Of a DNA stretch of 64,000 nucleotides, positions 36,688-48,316 are shown piece by piece; the first letter of the stretch is position 1, and each line of letters starts with the position of its first letter. Made by a program: the position numbers and the translations under genes. The notes beneath the pieces were generated by a model. That model did not search any database, had not been told where the DNA came from, and saw nothing but the letters and a program-made list of their open reading frames with translations. Source of the DNA: Pratylenchus scribneri (Eukaryota; Nematoda; Chromadorea; Rhabditida; Pratylenchidae); contig JAQSEB010000090.1 in assembly GCA_030063045.1 (NCBI GenBank), positions 1,488,001-1,552,000 on the forward strand. Reading direction: 5' to 3'.

Positions 36688-37697
36688 TTCCAAATATTCA
36701 AATTGCTGGAATAAAATTTGCAATTATTTTTGAATAGGAAAAAAATAAAACCCATAGAATATTTCTTTTCATTTTTCTTTTTAACAAATTAGAAAAATTC
36801 AATAACCAAGAATTTTTTCAAGTGGGAATTACTACAAAAATTATACAATTAATAAAAATTAAAATATGTCAAAAAATTTTTTTATTAACAAATTTCATGC
36901 GATAATCCCTTTTAAAAGAACTTTTTGCATAATATTTTAAACCCCATAAAATAAATTATTTATATTTTCCTTAAATTTCCATTGAAATTTTAGCTGATAA
37001 AATGCGCGAAATTAAATGCAGTCAAGATTAAAAAAAATTATAATTAAATTGATTTAATTGAAAATAATTGATTTAAAACATTTATAGTAAATTCAATAAA
37101 ATTTCTTCAGAGAGCATCCTTTTGTAATCGAAAAAAAACTCAAATTGCTGAAAAATTATACGACATTCTAATTTAATCACTATTTTGAGAATACAAATCT
37201 CATTTCTTTATTTATTTTTTGATAGTATAACTGAGCGAAAATATTTAAAATTTACATTCGCTTTTTTTTTAACTTTTTGAATCTCATAAATATTTTTGCC
37301 CTTTTTAATAATATAAAATTTACATTTCTGTTTTAAAATGAATCCTGAACTCATCTCATCAATACAAATTCAAAAAAAAAATAAATAAATAAAAATTCCA
37401 ATGACAAATTTGATCGAATTATTCATCGAATTTAACTGCTTTGTCATGGCGATCGGCTTTTCACCCCAATAAATTTGTTACTTCCTCAGGCTGAGACAGA
37501 AATATTTCGTTCTTGAAGATCATATTTATACTTTTAATAATTATATTATGAATTTTTTTGATTGGTCAACTCGTCGAGCTCTATCTATTGGTTTATCATT
37601 TACATCATTTTACGTCTGGGACCTCAGGACGAATTTATTAATTATTATTAAAGTTTTAAACCACTTAAATTATATAACCAAATTAAAGTTAAAAGCT
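36688..37697. repeat. 1-kb segmental duplication, copy 2
   Basis: Partner of 26594-27597. The left edge abuts the foldback element end and the right edge abuts an unc-87 exon 8 fragment. Confidence 0.8.
37430..37520 (-). pseudogene. unc-87 exon 3 fragment (in duplication copy 2)
   Basis: Same fragment as at 27340-27432, carried along by the duplication. Confidence 0.65.
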
Positions 37698-37740
37698 TCA
37701 TTTTTGTATTTGATGTTTTTGCGACGGCATTCCAAAGCCT
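37698..37740 (-). pseudogene. unc-87 exon 8 fragment
   Basis: Minus strand: GCTTTGGAATGCCGTCGC.. then AAATACAAAAATGAAGC, the beginning of exon 8. Confidence 0.5.
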
Positions 37741-37754
37741 AAAATTTTAATTGA

Positions 37755-37920
37755 AGCGAAGATGGTCAAATTGAAGGGGTCAATCTGACAACATTCGTGT
37801 ACAAACAAATTTGCCTCACAAAAGGGCATGACCGGCATGGGAGAACAATTCCCAAATGGGGACGGACGGCGGCGGCAGCGAAGTGCCCGAGGAAAAGGCA
37901 CGGCTCAAGGATGGTAAATT
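37755..37920 (+). pseudogene. unc-87 exon 5 copy
   Basis: Plus strand: GCGAAGATGGTCAAATTGAA, ACAAACAAATTTGCCTCACA, AAGGGCATGACCGGCATGGG, then a loss of TPRDVNYR, and GAAGTGCCCGAGGAAAAGGC with the GATG|GTAAATT donor. Frame broken. The mariner element lies in the intron that follows. Confidence 0.75.
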
Positions 37921-37944
37921 AAGATTTTTTATCATTTATTATTA

Positions 37945-39220
37945 CAGGGTGGCCGAAAAATCCGTTCCCACTTTTATTTTTATTTTATTGATTTTCATTC
38001 ATTCGTGGGATTATTGAATTATAGTTCATTTTTTAGCCCAAACATTTTCCTATAATGGCTGATAAAAGAAATTCCGCTATTGCATTATTTAATTCGGGAA
38101 TGGCGCCTTCAAAGATTGCAACCCAAGTTGGCCTCTCCAAAAGGGGTGTGAGCAAAATCATCAAAAAATTCCGGTAAAAAAAATTTCAAAGAAAAAGTCC
38201 AAATAAATTGTATAGGGAATTTGGCACAATAGAGGACCTCAAAAGAAGCGGAAGACCCAAGTCAGTGAACACACCCAGAAACCGGAAAATCATCAAAATG
38301 CGAGTCAAGCGAAATTCAAGGATCTCAATGAGAAAAGTGGCCCGTGAAACCGGAATTGGAAGAACATCGGTTCGATGCATTGCAAAATCTGAACTTGGGA
38401 TAAAGACCTACAAGCTCCAAAAAGTTCAATTTCTGAATGATCAAAACAAAAGAATTAGAGTCCAAAGATGTCGACTCCTCCTTCAGCGGCACGCAGGTCC
38501 TGAGATTCTGTTTTCGGATGAAAAAATCTTCACCATCGAGGTGGCGCATAATCATCAAAATGACAGAATATGGACAACAAAACCTCCTCTTTCTGATAAG
38601 ATTGTTTCCCATTCCCAACATCCCCAACAATTAATGGTTTGGGCCGGAATTTGCTCATCGGGTAAGACTCCGCTGCTTTTTGTGGATCCGGGGGTCAAAA
38701 TCAACAAAAACTACTACCTTCAAGAAATTCTCCAGGGGGTTTTAGAACCTTGGGCCAGGACCCATTTCGGGAATAGGGAATGGATTTTTCAGCAAGACTC
38801 TGCCCCCGCCCATAAGGCCCGAGAAGTTCAGGAGTGGTGTCGGGACCATTTGCCTGGGTTCATTTCCACCGAAGAATGGCCTCCCTATTCCCCGGATCTG
38901 AACCCTATGGATTATTCTGTATGGTCCATTTTGGAGGCCAGGGCCTGTGCTAAACCACATAAAAATTTGAAGTCATTACGACAGTCCCTTCTTAGGGAAT
39001 GGGCGAAAATTCCGGTCCAAGAGCTGCGTGCCATTTGCGAAAATTTCCCCAAACGTTTACGTCTATGTATCAAAGCCAAGGGTGGCCATTTTGAATCAAT
39101 TTAATTATTGTTATACCCCTTTCTTTTGTCCATCATTTGATTGTATTTTAATCCATTTATCTTTATTTGTAATAAATTTATGATAAAAAACAAGTGGGAA
39201 CGGACTTTTCGGCCACCCTG
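37945..39220 (+). mobile_element. Tc1/mariner element, DD37D (maT-like), complete
   Basis: Inverted terminal repeats of 29 bp (37945-37973 and 39192-39220) start CAGGGTGGCCGAAAA and differ at one base. TA lies immediately outside both ends (37943-37944, 39221-39222), the target duplication of this superfamily. It carries one transposase gene and sits in an intron-derived part of an unc-87 pseudogene copy. Confidence 0.92.
38055..39104 (+). CDS. Mariner-family transposase, one intron
   Basis: Exon 1 38055-38173 and exon 2 38216-39104, joined in phase across a 42-bp GT..AG intron; about 335 aa. The N-terminus (SKIATQVGLSKRGVSKIIKK) is a helix-turn-helix of the paired-like DNA-binding domain, followed by a GRPK hinge. 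Catalytic residues: D in ILFSDEKIFT, D in WIFQQDSAPAHKAR, and D in SPDLNPMDYSVW, with 37 residues between the last two, which places it with DD37D (maT) elements common in nematodes and insects. No stop or frameshift interrupts it, so it may be active; cut-and-paste transposition in the nucleus is the family role. Confidence 0.88.
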
Positions 39221-39222
39221 TA

Positions 39223-39600
39223 TTTTATTTAATTTTTGAACTTTTTTGTTTGGCAATGACTAGAATTTCATTGTTCCCCAAGAATATGAACTTTTTTTTA
39301 TTGAAAATAACTGGAAATTAATTTATGAGTTTTAAAAATTTATTAAATCATATAAAAATTCTACTTTCTTCCATAGAGCCGAACATTTTTTAACAAGAAA
39401 AAATTACAAATTACATATTAAATTAAAATAACCCGTTCCCCTCCAAAATTATTTAAATATTTTAATAAGAAATTTATTTTTTTCGGTTGCAATAATGTCG
39501 TTATTCATTAGTCATCATTCGAAAAATAAAATTATTCATTTTAAAAGAAGTTCAATAAATTTATTGGATATAAAGTAAAGATTTGTGTTTTTGTCCCCTT
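39223..39600 (+). pseudogene. unc-87 intron 5-like remnant after mariner insertion
   Basis: TTGAAAATAACTGGAAATTAATTTATGAGTTTTAAAAA resembles real intron 5 (around 11100, inverted), continuing the copy begun at 37755. No exon seen. Confidence 0.4.
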
Positions 39601-41027
39601 TTTTTGTGCTTTTGACGCATTGCCATAACATTTTTTGGATTATCGGCCAAGATAAATAAGCCAACTTTGCCCTGGCATTGCCATTTACGAACAATCGAAT
39701 GCAGTCCAAGTTCAGTATCCGATCATGTCTTTATTATAGATTTAGCTAAATAATATAGTCAGTCGACCATAAATAATAATAATTTATAATTAAATTTTTA
39801 AAAAATTTATTTTTTATTAAAAATTGTGAAATATTAATTTATGTGTCTCTATCTCTGCTTTTATCAATCTGATTATATTTTTCCAATCTTTCCACGGCGG
39901 AATTCCATTCCATTTTTATCATCGTTAAGGTAATTTGATGAAGCAAATTTATATCACGTTTCGGCAACAACGGGTCTGCTTTTCAAGACAAATTGGTCTG
40001 GGATCCGTTTACATCAGCCCACTCACTTCATTCACGCATTATGCGCACTTCCGTTCGGCAATGACTGAATTAATTATAATTTATTTAAATTATTATTAAT
40101 ATTATAGTATAATAAGGGAAAATAAAGTTGAAAAAAATAGCTGAAGGGGACTCGGTAAAAATGCATCCCTATTAAAAAAAGCCTAAAGATGAAATCTTTT
40201 GAGATGCATTAACATTTTTTAAAAATTCTGCAATTTCTGACATCATTTTTTTTTAAATGATGCTAAATATATAGTTAATTTTTTAAAAACAAAATTAAAG
40301 AGAAATTAATTTTTAATAAAATTTATTAAAAAAATTTAATTGCTGTTTTCTGGCCACAGCGAGATAAAGAACCAATTTTTCGCTGGTCCAACTTATGGCG
40401 AACACTTATAAATATAATCGCATCAAAAAAATCTAATTGATTTTTATGTTTTTGTTTTCAAATTTTAGAAAAATTTATGCCTATCTATCATTGATATTAA
40501 TTTTATTTTAATTAATCAATATTTTTGAATCTAGTAAATTTTTATGTATTTTCTGAGCAAAACTCAGATAATTATGTGGATAAATTTAAATAAAATTATA
40601 TTATATAGGATTGTCAAGTGTCTATTCTTTATTTATATTATATCCACAAAAATAGTTTTATTGATGGATTATATAGGCTGGCAAGTGTTGCGAAACTAAA
40701 AGAGATATTTTGGGCAAAATTTGATGAAACCATAAGAAATGCCCGCATAACCTCTTTAGTTTAAAGTCACTTCCTCTATTAATCCCCAATCTCGATTTTG
40801 AGGATTCTCATAGTTCTTACCTAGCGAACTATTAAAAAAAATATAGGATTTTCCTAGTTCCCTAAAGTTAGCTTTACAAAATTCGTTATAATTTGTTCAA
40901 AAATGTCCACAAATTAAGGAATTAGATACAAAATTTCCCATTTTTTTAAGGGTTGAAAAATGATTCCCCGGAGTTTTAAAAGAGGTAATACGGTAATTGT
41001 GATAAAAAATTTATTTTTGAAGCTTAC
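39601..41027. other. No clear gene; possible 3' exon of the next gene
   Basis: Minus strand 39990-39850 reads openly with coding-like residues (EWNSAVERLEKYNQ) to a TAA, and might be a last exon of the gene at 41028-42815, but I found no matching acceptor in phase. Otherwise AT-rich. Confidence 0.25.
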
Positions 41028-42815
41028 CGTGTATTCATAGCATTCAGCCAAATCACAATGGATTCGCCCGTCTTTTTGTTGATCAATTTTGGTTTTCTCT
41101 CCTCAAAAGCCACTGAAATGATGTCCTCGACGGCAAGCAATTCTCGGGGCGCCACAGAAAAAATGCTCAACTTCAAGTCACGGCCCAATGGTTCAATTTC
41201 ATTCAGAAGTTCCTAAATAAAATATTCATTTAATACAAATTTTAATATGTAAAAATATTTTTACTTAATTCTATAAAAGACTATTTTCAATTTTTTTATA
41301 TACAAATTTAATAGGCTAGATAAATGGAATTTGTATAAAATAAATAAATTTTAATTGTTAATTAAAATTATGAATAATAGGAAAATATTATTTTAACCTC
41401 TTTCATCAATCCAATCAGTCTTTTTAGCATTCCATTGAACAATTGTGTTTGGGCATCAAAATTCAAATGTTTTTGATTTCCTAAAAAATTCTCTATTAAA
41501 ATTTTTAATTATTATAGAAATTTTAAATGAGAATATTTTAATTTTTTAGTAAATCAATATTTAAAGTAAAAGAAGAGATGGGAACTTAAAATATAAGAAG
41601 AACTGAATTAATAGGTTAACTTCTTCTTCGAGCTATAACATAAATTACCGTAACAGGTATTGAAATCATCTTATTAAATCAGGCCAATAAAAGACTAATG
41701 AGGATTTACCCATATAATATTTTCATTTTTAATGTATACATATGTAAAACAGCAAATATTGGAAATTAGCGATTTCCATTTCGCGAATTCATTAGGCATT
41801 TGGGTTTGCGAATTTTGGAAATATCGATTTCTAGGCCTAATAAATACACGTGAGTAGGCTCATCCAACTCGGAATGGTTGATTTACTACTATATTTAATT
41901 TCAGTTTAGACCGGTTTAAAGACTAGGGTTAGAGTTGGGGTAGAAGTAGGAATCTAAAGGTAAAACTCATAACTGTCAGAAATTGAAATTTCAAAGAGTA
42001 AATCGATCATGCCGAGACGAATGAGCCTTCTCTCAAACCTGTATGATGCCAAAAAGCTGAGATTTTCAAAATTTACTTTTAGTCAAATGTCTGCATATTT
42101 CCGTAAATACGAAAATTTCCAATATTCGCTGTAACAGTTATACCATTGAAAAATCAAAAGCTGCAGGAGTTTTCAATATCTGAATAAAGTCGAAAAGTTC
42201 CTAGCCCGTCAATTATGTAAAAACAGCATTGGGCTTACTAATAAATGTTATTTTTATATTATAAATTTGTTTTAATTTCTCTGTTGGTTTTTATATTTAT
42301 TCCCTCCACCCATCCATCCAAATGAAAACCTTCTAATTTGCATCTACAATGCATCCATTTATTCAACATTTCTGCACTTGGCCCAATCTGAAGCTGTTCA
42401 TTGAATCCAATGCGCTCCTTGAAGAATTCTTGTAATTGAGCACATTTTTGATCAAATTCTTCTACGCCAATTATTTCACTGCAAAATTTAATTCAATTTT
42501 TATCAATAAAAATTTCAAAAATTAAATTGAATGGTTCTTCCAATTTAAGAAATCAATTAAATTTTGGGCGTGAGCGGGCGTTATAGGCAGGTTTTAACTT
42601 ATTGCCCATTCAATTCAAAATTTGACCAACTCCGAAAATTAGCCCTTCATATAAATATTATAATCGAACCTCTTTAATTCATCTTTGAGAGCAAGCCAGG
42701 CCCTATCCCTTGCTTCAATGGCGCATTGTTCAACGGTGGACATTTTTTGCCAGATACAAACAAGCTTGGCAGTATGCAGCAAGCAAAAAAGCCGGTCCCA
42801 TATTACAGTGGGAGT
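41028..42815 (-). CDS. Hypothetical protein, partial multi-exon gene
   Basis: Four exons in phase on the minus strand: 42815-42670, 42478-42330, 41480-41398, 41212-41028. They encode about 187 residues, largely helical (e.g. WQKMSTVEQCAIEARDRAWL, FDQKCAQLQEFFKERIGFNE, ELLAVEDIISVAFEERKPKL). The first exon begins in phase 0 after a CTCCACAG acceptor without a start codon and the last ends CG|GTAAGC, so exons are missing at both ends. The donor of exon 2 (GAAG|GTTTTC) is weak. No family recognised; a coiled-coil or helical-bundle scaffold is a guess. Confidence 0.6.
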
Positions 42816-42839
42816 CTGTGGAGAAATTAAAAAAAATTA

Positions 42840-43300
42840 AGAATTTATTTAAATTTTATTAAAAAAATTTCCATTATTTGTTTAAATCTGTTCATGCAGT
42901 TTTAAAAATCACATCGAGGCAAGTTTTTATAATATTTAGTCAAATAACTCTTAGAACAAATGGAATGATATTTGTTGCCGCATTATTATAAAAATGATAA
43001 ATTTTTAAACTATTTGATCTTCAATTAAATATAAATTTTTCTTTCACGGAACAAGTATTTTGGAAATAAAATGTCTTGTTTTGTTACTATTCATAATTCG
43101 TAATTGGCTCAAGTAATCGAAGAGAAAATATATCACCGAAACCATTTAAAACAAAAATTTAAGCCCACATAAATCTATTGCCGAAAAAAGAGAAAATAAT
43201 ATTTAATTTGGTTTATGGATTATCATACAGTCAATTTGAATGGTTTATAATTTTTCATGATTTATTCAGATATTAAACCATTTAAAAATCATCATTTTCA
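42840..43300. other. Intergenic, nothing recognised
   Basis: AT-rich with no exon-like stretch on either strand. Confidence 0.35.
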
Positions 43301-43302
43301 AA

Positions 43303-44583
43303 TTAAACCCAAGCTATATCATTATCAAATAATACTTTTTGTTCAGATCTATCAATTGAATTTAAGTTTTGGTAATTAGAATAAATTTCTGAACTGCTAG
43401 AGTTCCTCTTGACCATTTCAAAATTCTTTGGGAAAATAAATATATTTCCGGGTACTCCCCAAATTGTCGCCGGCCGACTTTTGGCACCCACCTTATTGCC
43501 GACCCAACATGTTGCCGTTTATAATAGCTGATTAAAGATAAATCAATCTATATGATTTTGATATCATACTACAAAAATATTAATTTTATTTGAATTGATG
43601 TATATAATTGATGAAATTATATAGGAAAAACCATTGAGAATTCCGATAAACCCCCCCCCCCCCACATTTAAGATGAATTAAATGGTTTCTCGAGATAACT
43701 TTACATTTCTGAACCAATTCAAATAAAATTTTTATAATTGGATAGTCAAAAGTCTGCTCTTTAAGATGATATAGAAATCATATATATTTATTGAATCCTT
43801 AATGACCTATTAAAACAGCGAAAATTTGGGTCGGCGAAAATTTGAGTCGGTGATAAGTTGGACCGAGACAAGTTAGGCTGATCCTTATATTTCCATTCGC
43901 CACCAACCCCGATAGTGGAATGTATCATAAAACCTTGTATGGAGTGTTGATCTCAACAATGTGCAAAGGATTTTTTTGGTCGCAGAAAATATGGCCTGTT
44001 TTGGTTTCCAGAAAGTCGATTACTCTCAAATCGGCAGATAAATCACCGATTGCAATAACTACCATAGACCGAACAAAATATGTATCAATTCGTCTGCACC
44101 ATGGGACCAATATAGAGCATCGCTCGGTTCCTATTGGGAGTGATAAAAAATGATCAATCTTTAAAAGAATGCACAATTTCCAGATCAAAATTTCATGCTT
44201 TAAATTTCTAGGCAATTTTAACTTTAAAAAAATAAAATAAAAATATATTCAAAATAAAATCCCTATTAAGGTACAAAACAAAAATTGAATTTTAAGGAAC
44301 CACTTTTTATCCAAAAAATTGAATGTTGCTTTTTCATTGTATAAATGAAAATGATAACCAGATCTTTGTAGGATGGACAGAAAATTTTCGTCAGCACAAA
44401 AAAACCATGATTTTCATCGGCTGGAGCCTGAATACGAATATAGGCATTTTTGAGCAGATGCAATGGCCGAACATGGTCACTTGCCAAAGTAACATGGAAA
44501 GGGCGACAGCTCATTTCCACAGCAATAATGCATTTGCGGGACAAAAATGAGCTCACGTCGAGTAATATATCGTTGGAGAGCAT
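43303..44583 (-). CDS. F-box-like protein, tentative three exons
   Basis: Exon 1 44583-44359 starts MLSNDILLDVSSFLSRKCII then AVEMSCRPFH, the pattern of an F-box (L-P/S-x-D-I-L-L-D-V-x-S-F-L). Exon 2 44158-43934 joins in phase 0 (DHFLSLPIGTERCSIL, then VPWCRRIDTYF). A third exon is uncertain: 43494-43303 or a different frame ending at 43362, both with poor splice fit. F-box proteins are known to bridge substrates to SCF ubiquitin ligases, and such genes are often numerous and fast-evolving in nematodes. It may be decayed. C13 run at 43651-43663 and a dispersed repeat lie in the intron region. Confidence 0.4.
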
Positions 44584-44995
44584 TTTTTTTATTTGATTAT
44601 TTTGTTTCAGAAATGTTTTACTTTCTTAAATGTTGATAAGTTAATTGATATAATTAATATTATGCTATATTAATTACTTATTTTTTGTGCTTTTTAATAT
44701 TAAGTATTAATGCATCGCCATAGAGTTTTTTTTTGTATAAATAGGTATAAACATTAATTATTTTGCTATAATATGCCTTTTAGTGGGTATTAATTATTTT
44801 GAATAGGCATACTTCTTTGGACCACGCAATCCTAATTACTATTGAGATTTTAGGAAAAAATGGGAATGCTTTTTGAGCCATTTTTTCCTTTTTCTTTACC
44901 AACATGATTATTGGATTGATAAAAATAATTAAATATGGAAGACCATTTATTCGAATATTAGCTAATAAATAAAATGGAATCCTAAGCTCGCCAAT

Positions 44996-45187
44996 TGGCC
45001 ATATATTTCCTTTTGGATTCGTACACTTTGTTGGATATTTTTGGTTGGTTGAATTGTCGCAACCTCTGCACCATAATCCAACAAACATGTTGGCATTTTA
45101 AGCAACTCATTGAGAACAGCATTTTGGGTTTTGGCCCGGCAACCGCGTCATCTTCTCAAATATATTTCAATGTGAATTTTTCATCAT
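44996..45187 (+). pseudogene. F-box-like fragment on opposite strand
   Basis: Reads LLDSYTLLDIFGWLNCRNLC then TIIQQTCWHFKQLIEN, a clear F-box pattern, up to a TGA at 45185-45187. No ATG precedes it in frame and no downstream exon is obvious, so it is more likely a relic or a single internal exon. Confidence 0.4.
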
Positions 45188-45189
45188 GA

Positions 45190-46070
45190 ACGAAGCAAAT
45201 TGGAAATTTTTCGAAGGAAAGCAGATTAAAAAGGTTTATATAAAAAAGATTGGATGAAAAATTAAATTGAGAAGTACGGCATATATTGGAAAATTCTATT
45301 CTAATAATGAAATAACAATTCCACAATAACTTTACCATCTTCGCCGCCAAACCGTTTCGTCCGCAAGTGTTTGGGTCCGCAAGTGTCGTAATAGGTATAA
45401 TTTATTAATTAAATCATGGAATAAATCTAAAAATTTCGTAAAGTAATATTTTTGAGCCAATAAAATATTATAGGTCACTAAATCAGATTATATTATAAAT
45501 ATTGCTGGTGTTTCAGTTCTATTTTAGACTTAAATAAAATCAAAACTATTATATATGGTAGCAATTTGGTAGAATTATAATAATTTATAATGCTCAAATT
45601 TTACAACAAAAATTCTCGCTTCCAGCAATGTCCTTTCCATATTTCCATATCCAAAATACATATTTAATTTAAATTTTAATTATTGCTCAAAGAGAAAATT
45701 TATTATAGATATAGATTCCACATTCTTTTGTGAATCATTCGCAAACATTTGCCCACTGGATGAATGTTCATTCTTATTTTGAAATTTTCATATAAATATA
45801 GCCGGAGGATTTTGTTGTCCACAAATATGTTTTCTTCTTATAAATAAGTTAGATATGCGAAAGGTCACAAATTACCCTTTTTATTCTTTCATTTGGTTTA
45901 TTTTCTAAATTTAAATTTTAAAATTTTCCTTCCACCGATCTACCCCTCTCTGCCATTCGACCTATTATTTCCAAAACAAAATGGCCGACCTTGTTTGCAT
46001 CAACAACAAAGGATGTAAAATGTTGGCAGTTTATGGAAAGATTTGGATTGGACAGCAATTTTAAAAATAA
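45190..46070. other. Intergenic, no gene recognised
   Basis: AT-rich. CGTTTCGTCCGCAAGTGT at about 45352 resembles CGTTTCGTACGCAAGTGT at about 24026, a small dispersed repeat. Confidence 0.35.
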
Positions 46071-46074
46071 AAAT

Positions 46075-46290
46075 GTAAAAAAAATGAAAGGAGGAGGGCC
46101 AAAGAAGGAGAATGAAATCAGCCATTTTTTAAATTCAAGAACTGAAAATCCATCATCAATATATTTTTGTGCGTGGCATGCTAAAATAATTTTCCCTTAT
46201 GTGTGTTTTTCGCCATTTTGTCTATTGCATATTTTTATTGTCACAAACATCACTTTTGGGATAAATTTTGAGGATGAGGAATAAAAAACA
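46075..46290 (+). pseudogene. Copy of unc-87 3'UTR, left of minisatellite
   Basis: Plus strand equivalent of 7540-7295 inverted: ATGAAAGGAGGAGGGC, GCCATTTTTTAAATTCAAGA, TGTGTTTTTCGCCATTTTG, ATAAATTTTGAGGATGAGG. It makes a 97-codon open frame from 45991 that I regard as fortuitous. Confidence 0.65.
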
Positions 46291-46563
46291 AATTATTTGT
46301 TTAAACAAAAAAAACACCTTCATCGATCTCGATGCAGTTTTTCCAATTCCATCAAATTTTATTTGTATAAATAAATTTAATAATTTTAGTGATTTTGTTA
46401 GATTATTTTAAAGATATTCGAAATTACTAGCTCTTTAATTCAATAGATCATTTTCTCTCCATCGATTTTCCAATTAATTTGATGAAAGAATCTGGAAAAA
46501 ATTTGATAAAAAAATAAATGTATATTTAACTTAATCTCATCTTTTTTCTTACTGACTTTTGAT

Positions 46564-47844
46564 ATAAATAATTTTAAATGGAACGAAAATACTAAAATTT
46601 TTAATTGATTTTATTGAATAAATAATTTTAAATGGAACGAAAATACTAAAATTTTTAATTGATTTTATTGAATAATTGAAGAAATATAAAATTTTTAATT
46701 GAAGAAATCTAAAATTTTTAATTGATTTTATTGAATAATGGAAGAAATCTAAAATTTTTAATTGAAGAAATCTAAAATTTTTAATTGATTTTATTGAATA
46801 ATGGAAGAAATCTAAAATTTTTAATTGAAGAAATCTAAAATTTTTAATTGATTTTATTGAATAATGGAAGAAATCTAAAATTTTTAATTGAAGAAATCTA
46901 AAATTTTTAATTGATTTTATTGAATAATGGAAGAAATCTAAAATTTTTAATTGATTTTATTGAATAATGGAAGAAATCTAAAATTTTTAATTGATTTTAT
47001 TGAATAATGGAAGAAATCTAAAATTTTTAATTGATTTTATTGAATAATGGAAGAAATCTAAAATTTTTAATTGATTTTATTGAATAATGGAAGAAATCTA
47101 AAATTTTTAATTGATTTTATTGAATAATGGAAGAAATCTAAAATTTTTAATTGATTTTATTGAATAATGGAAGAAATATAAAATTTTTAATTGATTTTAT
47201 TGAATAATGGAAGAAATATAAAATTTTTAATTGATTTTATTGAATAATGGAAGAAATATAAAATTTTTAATTGATTTTATTGAATAATGGAAGAAATCTA
47301 AAATTTTTAATTGATTTTATTGAATAATGGAAGAAATCTAAAATTTTTAATTGATTTTATTGAATAATGGAAGAAAACTTAAATTTTTAATTGATTTTAT
47401 TGAATAATGGAAGAAATCTAAAATTTTTAATTGATTTTATTGAATAATGGAAGAAATCTAAAATTTTTAATTGATTTTATTGAATAATGGAAGAAATCTA
47501 AAATTTTTAATTGATTTTATTGAATAATGGAAGAAAACTTAAATTTTTAATTGATTTTATTGAATAATGGAAGAAATCTAAAATTTTTAATTGATTTTAT
47601 TGAATAATGGAAGAAATCTAAAATTTTTAATTGATTTTATTGAATAATGGAAGAAATATAAAATTTTTAATTGATTTTATTGAATAATGGAAGAAATCTA
47701 AAATTTTTAATTGATTTTATTGAATAATGGAAGAAATCTAAAATTTTTAATTGATTTTATTGAATAATGGAAGAAATCTAAAATTTTTAATTGATTTTAT
47801 TGAATAATGGAAGAAAACTTAAATTTTTAATTGATTTTATTGAA
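46564..47844. repeat. Minisatellite of 40-bp units
   Basis: From about 46880 to 47844 the unit is exactly 40 bp (TGAATAATGGAAGAAATCTA plus AAATTTTTAATTGATTTTAT), about 24 copies, nearly invariant. 46690-46900 has a longer 62-63-bp form with an extra partial unit, and 46564-46680 a 60-bp form with AATGGAACGAAAATAC. Variants AAGAAATATA and AAGAAAACTT recur at multiples of 40 bp. Confidence 0.95.
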
Positions 47845-47929
47845 ATGAAAAAGCAAAATAAAAATATTCCGATGTATTCTGTATTCCTTCAATTCATTCC
47901 CCTCAAACCTCAATCAACAAAACCACTTC

Positions 47930-48190
47930 AATTTGGTGTCATCAAAGGAGGAGAAGGAAGAAACGAGTCATTTTTTAAAATTCGAGAACAAAAAATCCAA
48001 CAACCATTATCTTTTTTTTTGTGTGCCTTGCCAAAATAATTTCCCCATATAGACAAAGAAAGAACCAATCAAAGTATTAATTTTTATGTGTATTTTTCGC
48101 CATTCAAAAAATGGTCCACAATTTGTTCTGATTGTCTTTTGTCTTTTTTTACAATAAATCTGAAATTTTTATTGGGAAGAGAATAAAAAA
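47930..48190 (+). pseudogene. Copy of unc-87 3'UTR, right of minisatellite
   Basis: Plus strand: CATCAAAGGAGGAGAAGGAA, GAGTCATTTTTTAAAATTCG, GTGTGCCTTGCCAAAATAAT, then ATTTTTATGTGTATTTTTCG, matching the same 3'UTR as at 46075-46290. Confidence 0.65.
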
Positions 48191-48205
48191 TTAATTATGG
48201 CTTTT

Positions 48206-48308
48206 AAAAGCTTTTTATTTTTTAATGGTCTTAAAATTTTTTCAGAATAAATTTACTTTTTTATAATGGATATTATAAAACCTTTTTGAATAATTTATTT
48301 TTTAAAAT
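48206..48308. repeat. 100-bp repeat, copy 1
   Basis: Nearly identical to 56529-56632 (TTTTTTAATGGTCTTAAAA..ATAATGGATATT..AAAACCTTTTTGAATAAT), in the same orientation. Confidence 0.7.
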
Positions 48309-48316
48309 GATTTTAT

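Noticed and set aside
45991..46284. 97-codon plus-strand open frame
   Set aside because: Most of it is a copy of the unc-87 3'UTR read in a frame that is not coding in the real gene.
46564..47844. Array resembling a CRISPR locus
   Set aside because: The repeats are directly contiguous with no unique spacers, and the host is eukaryotic; it is a minisatellite.
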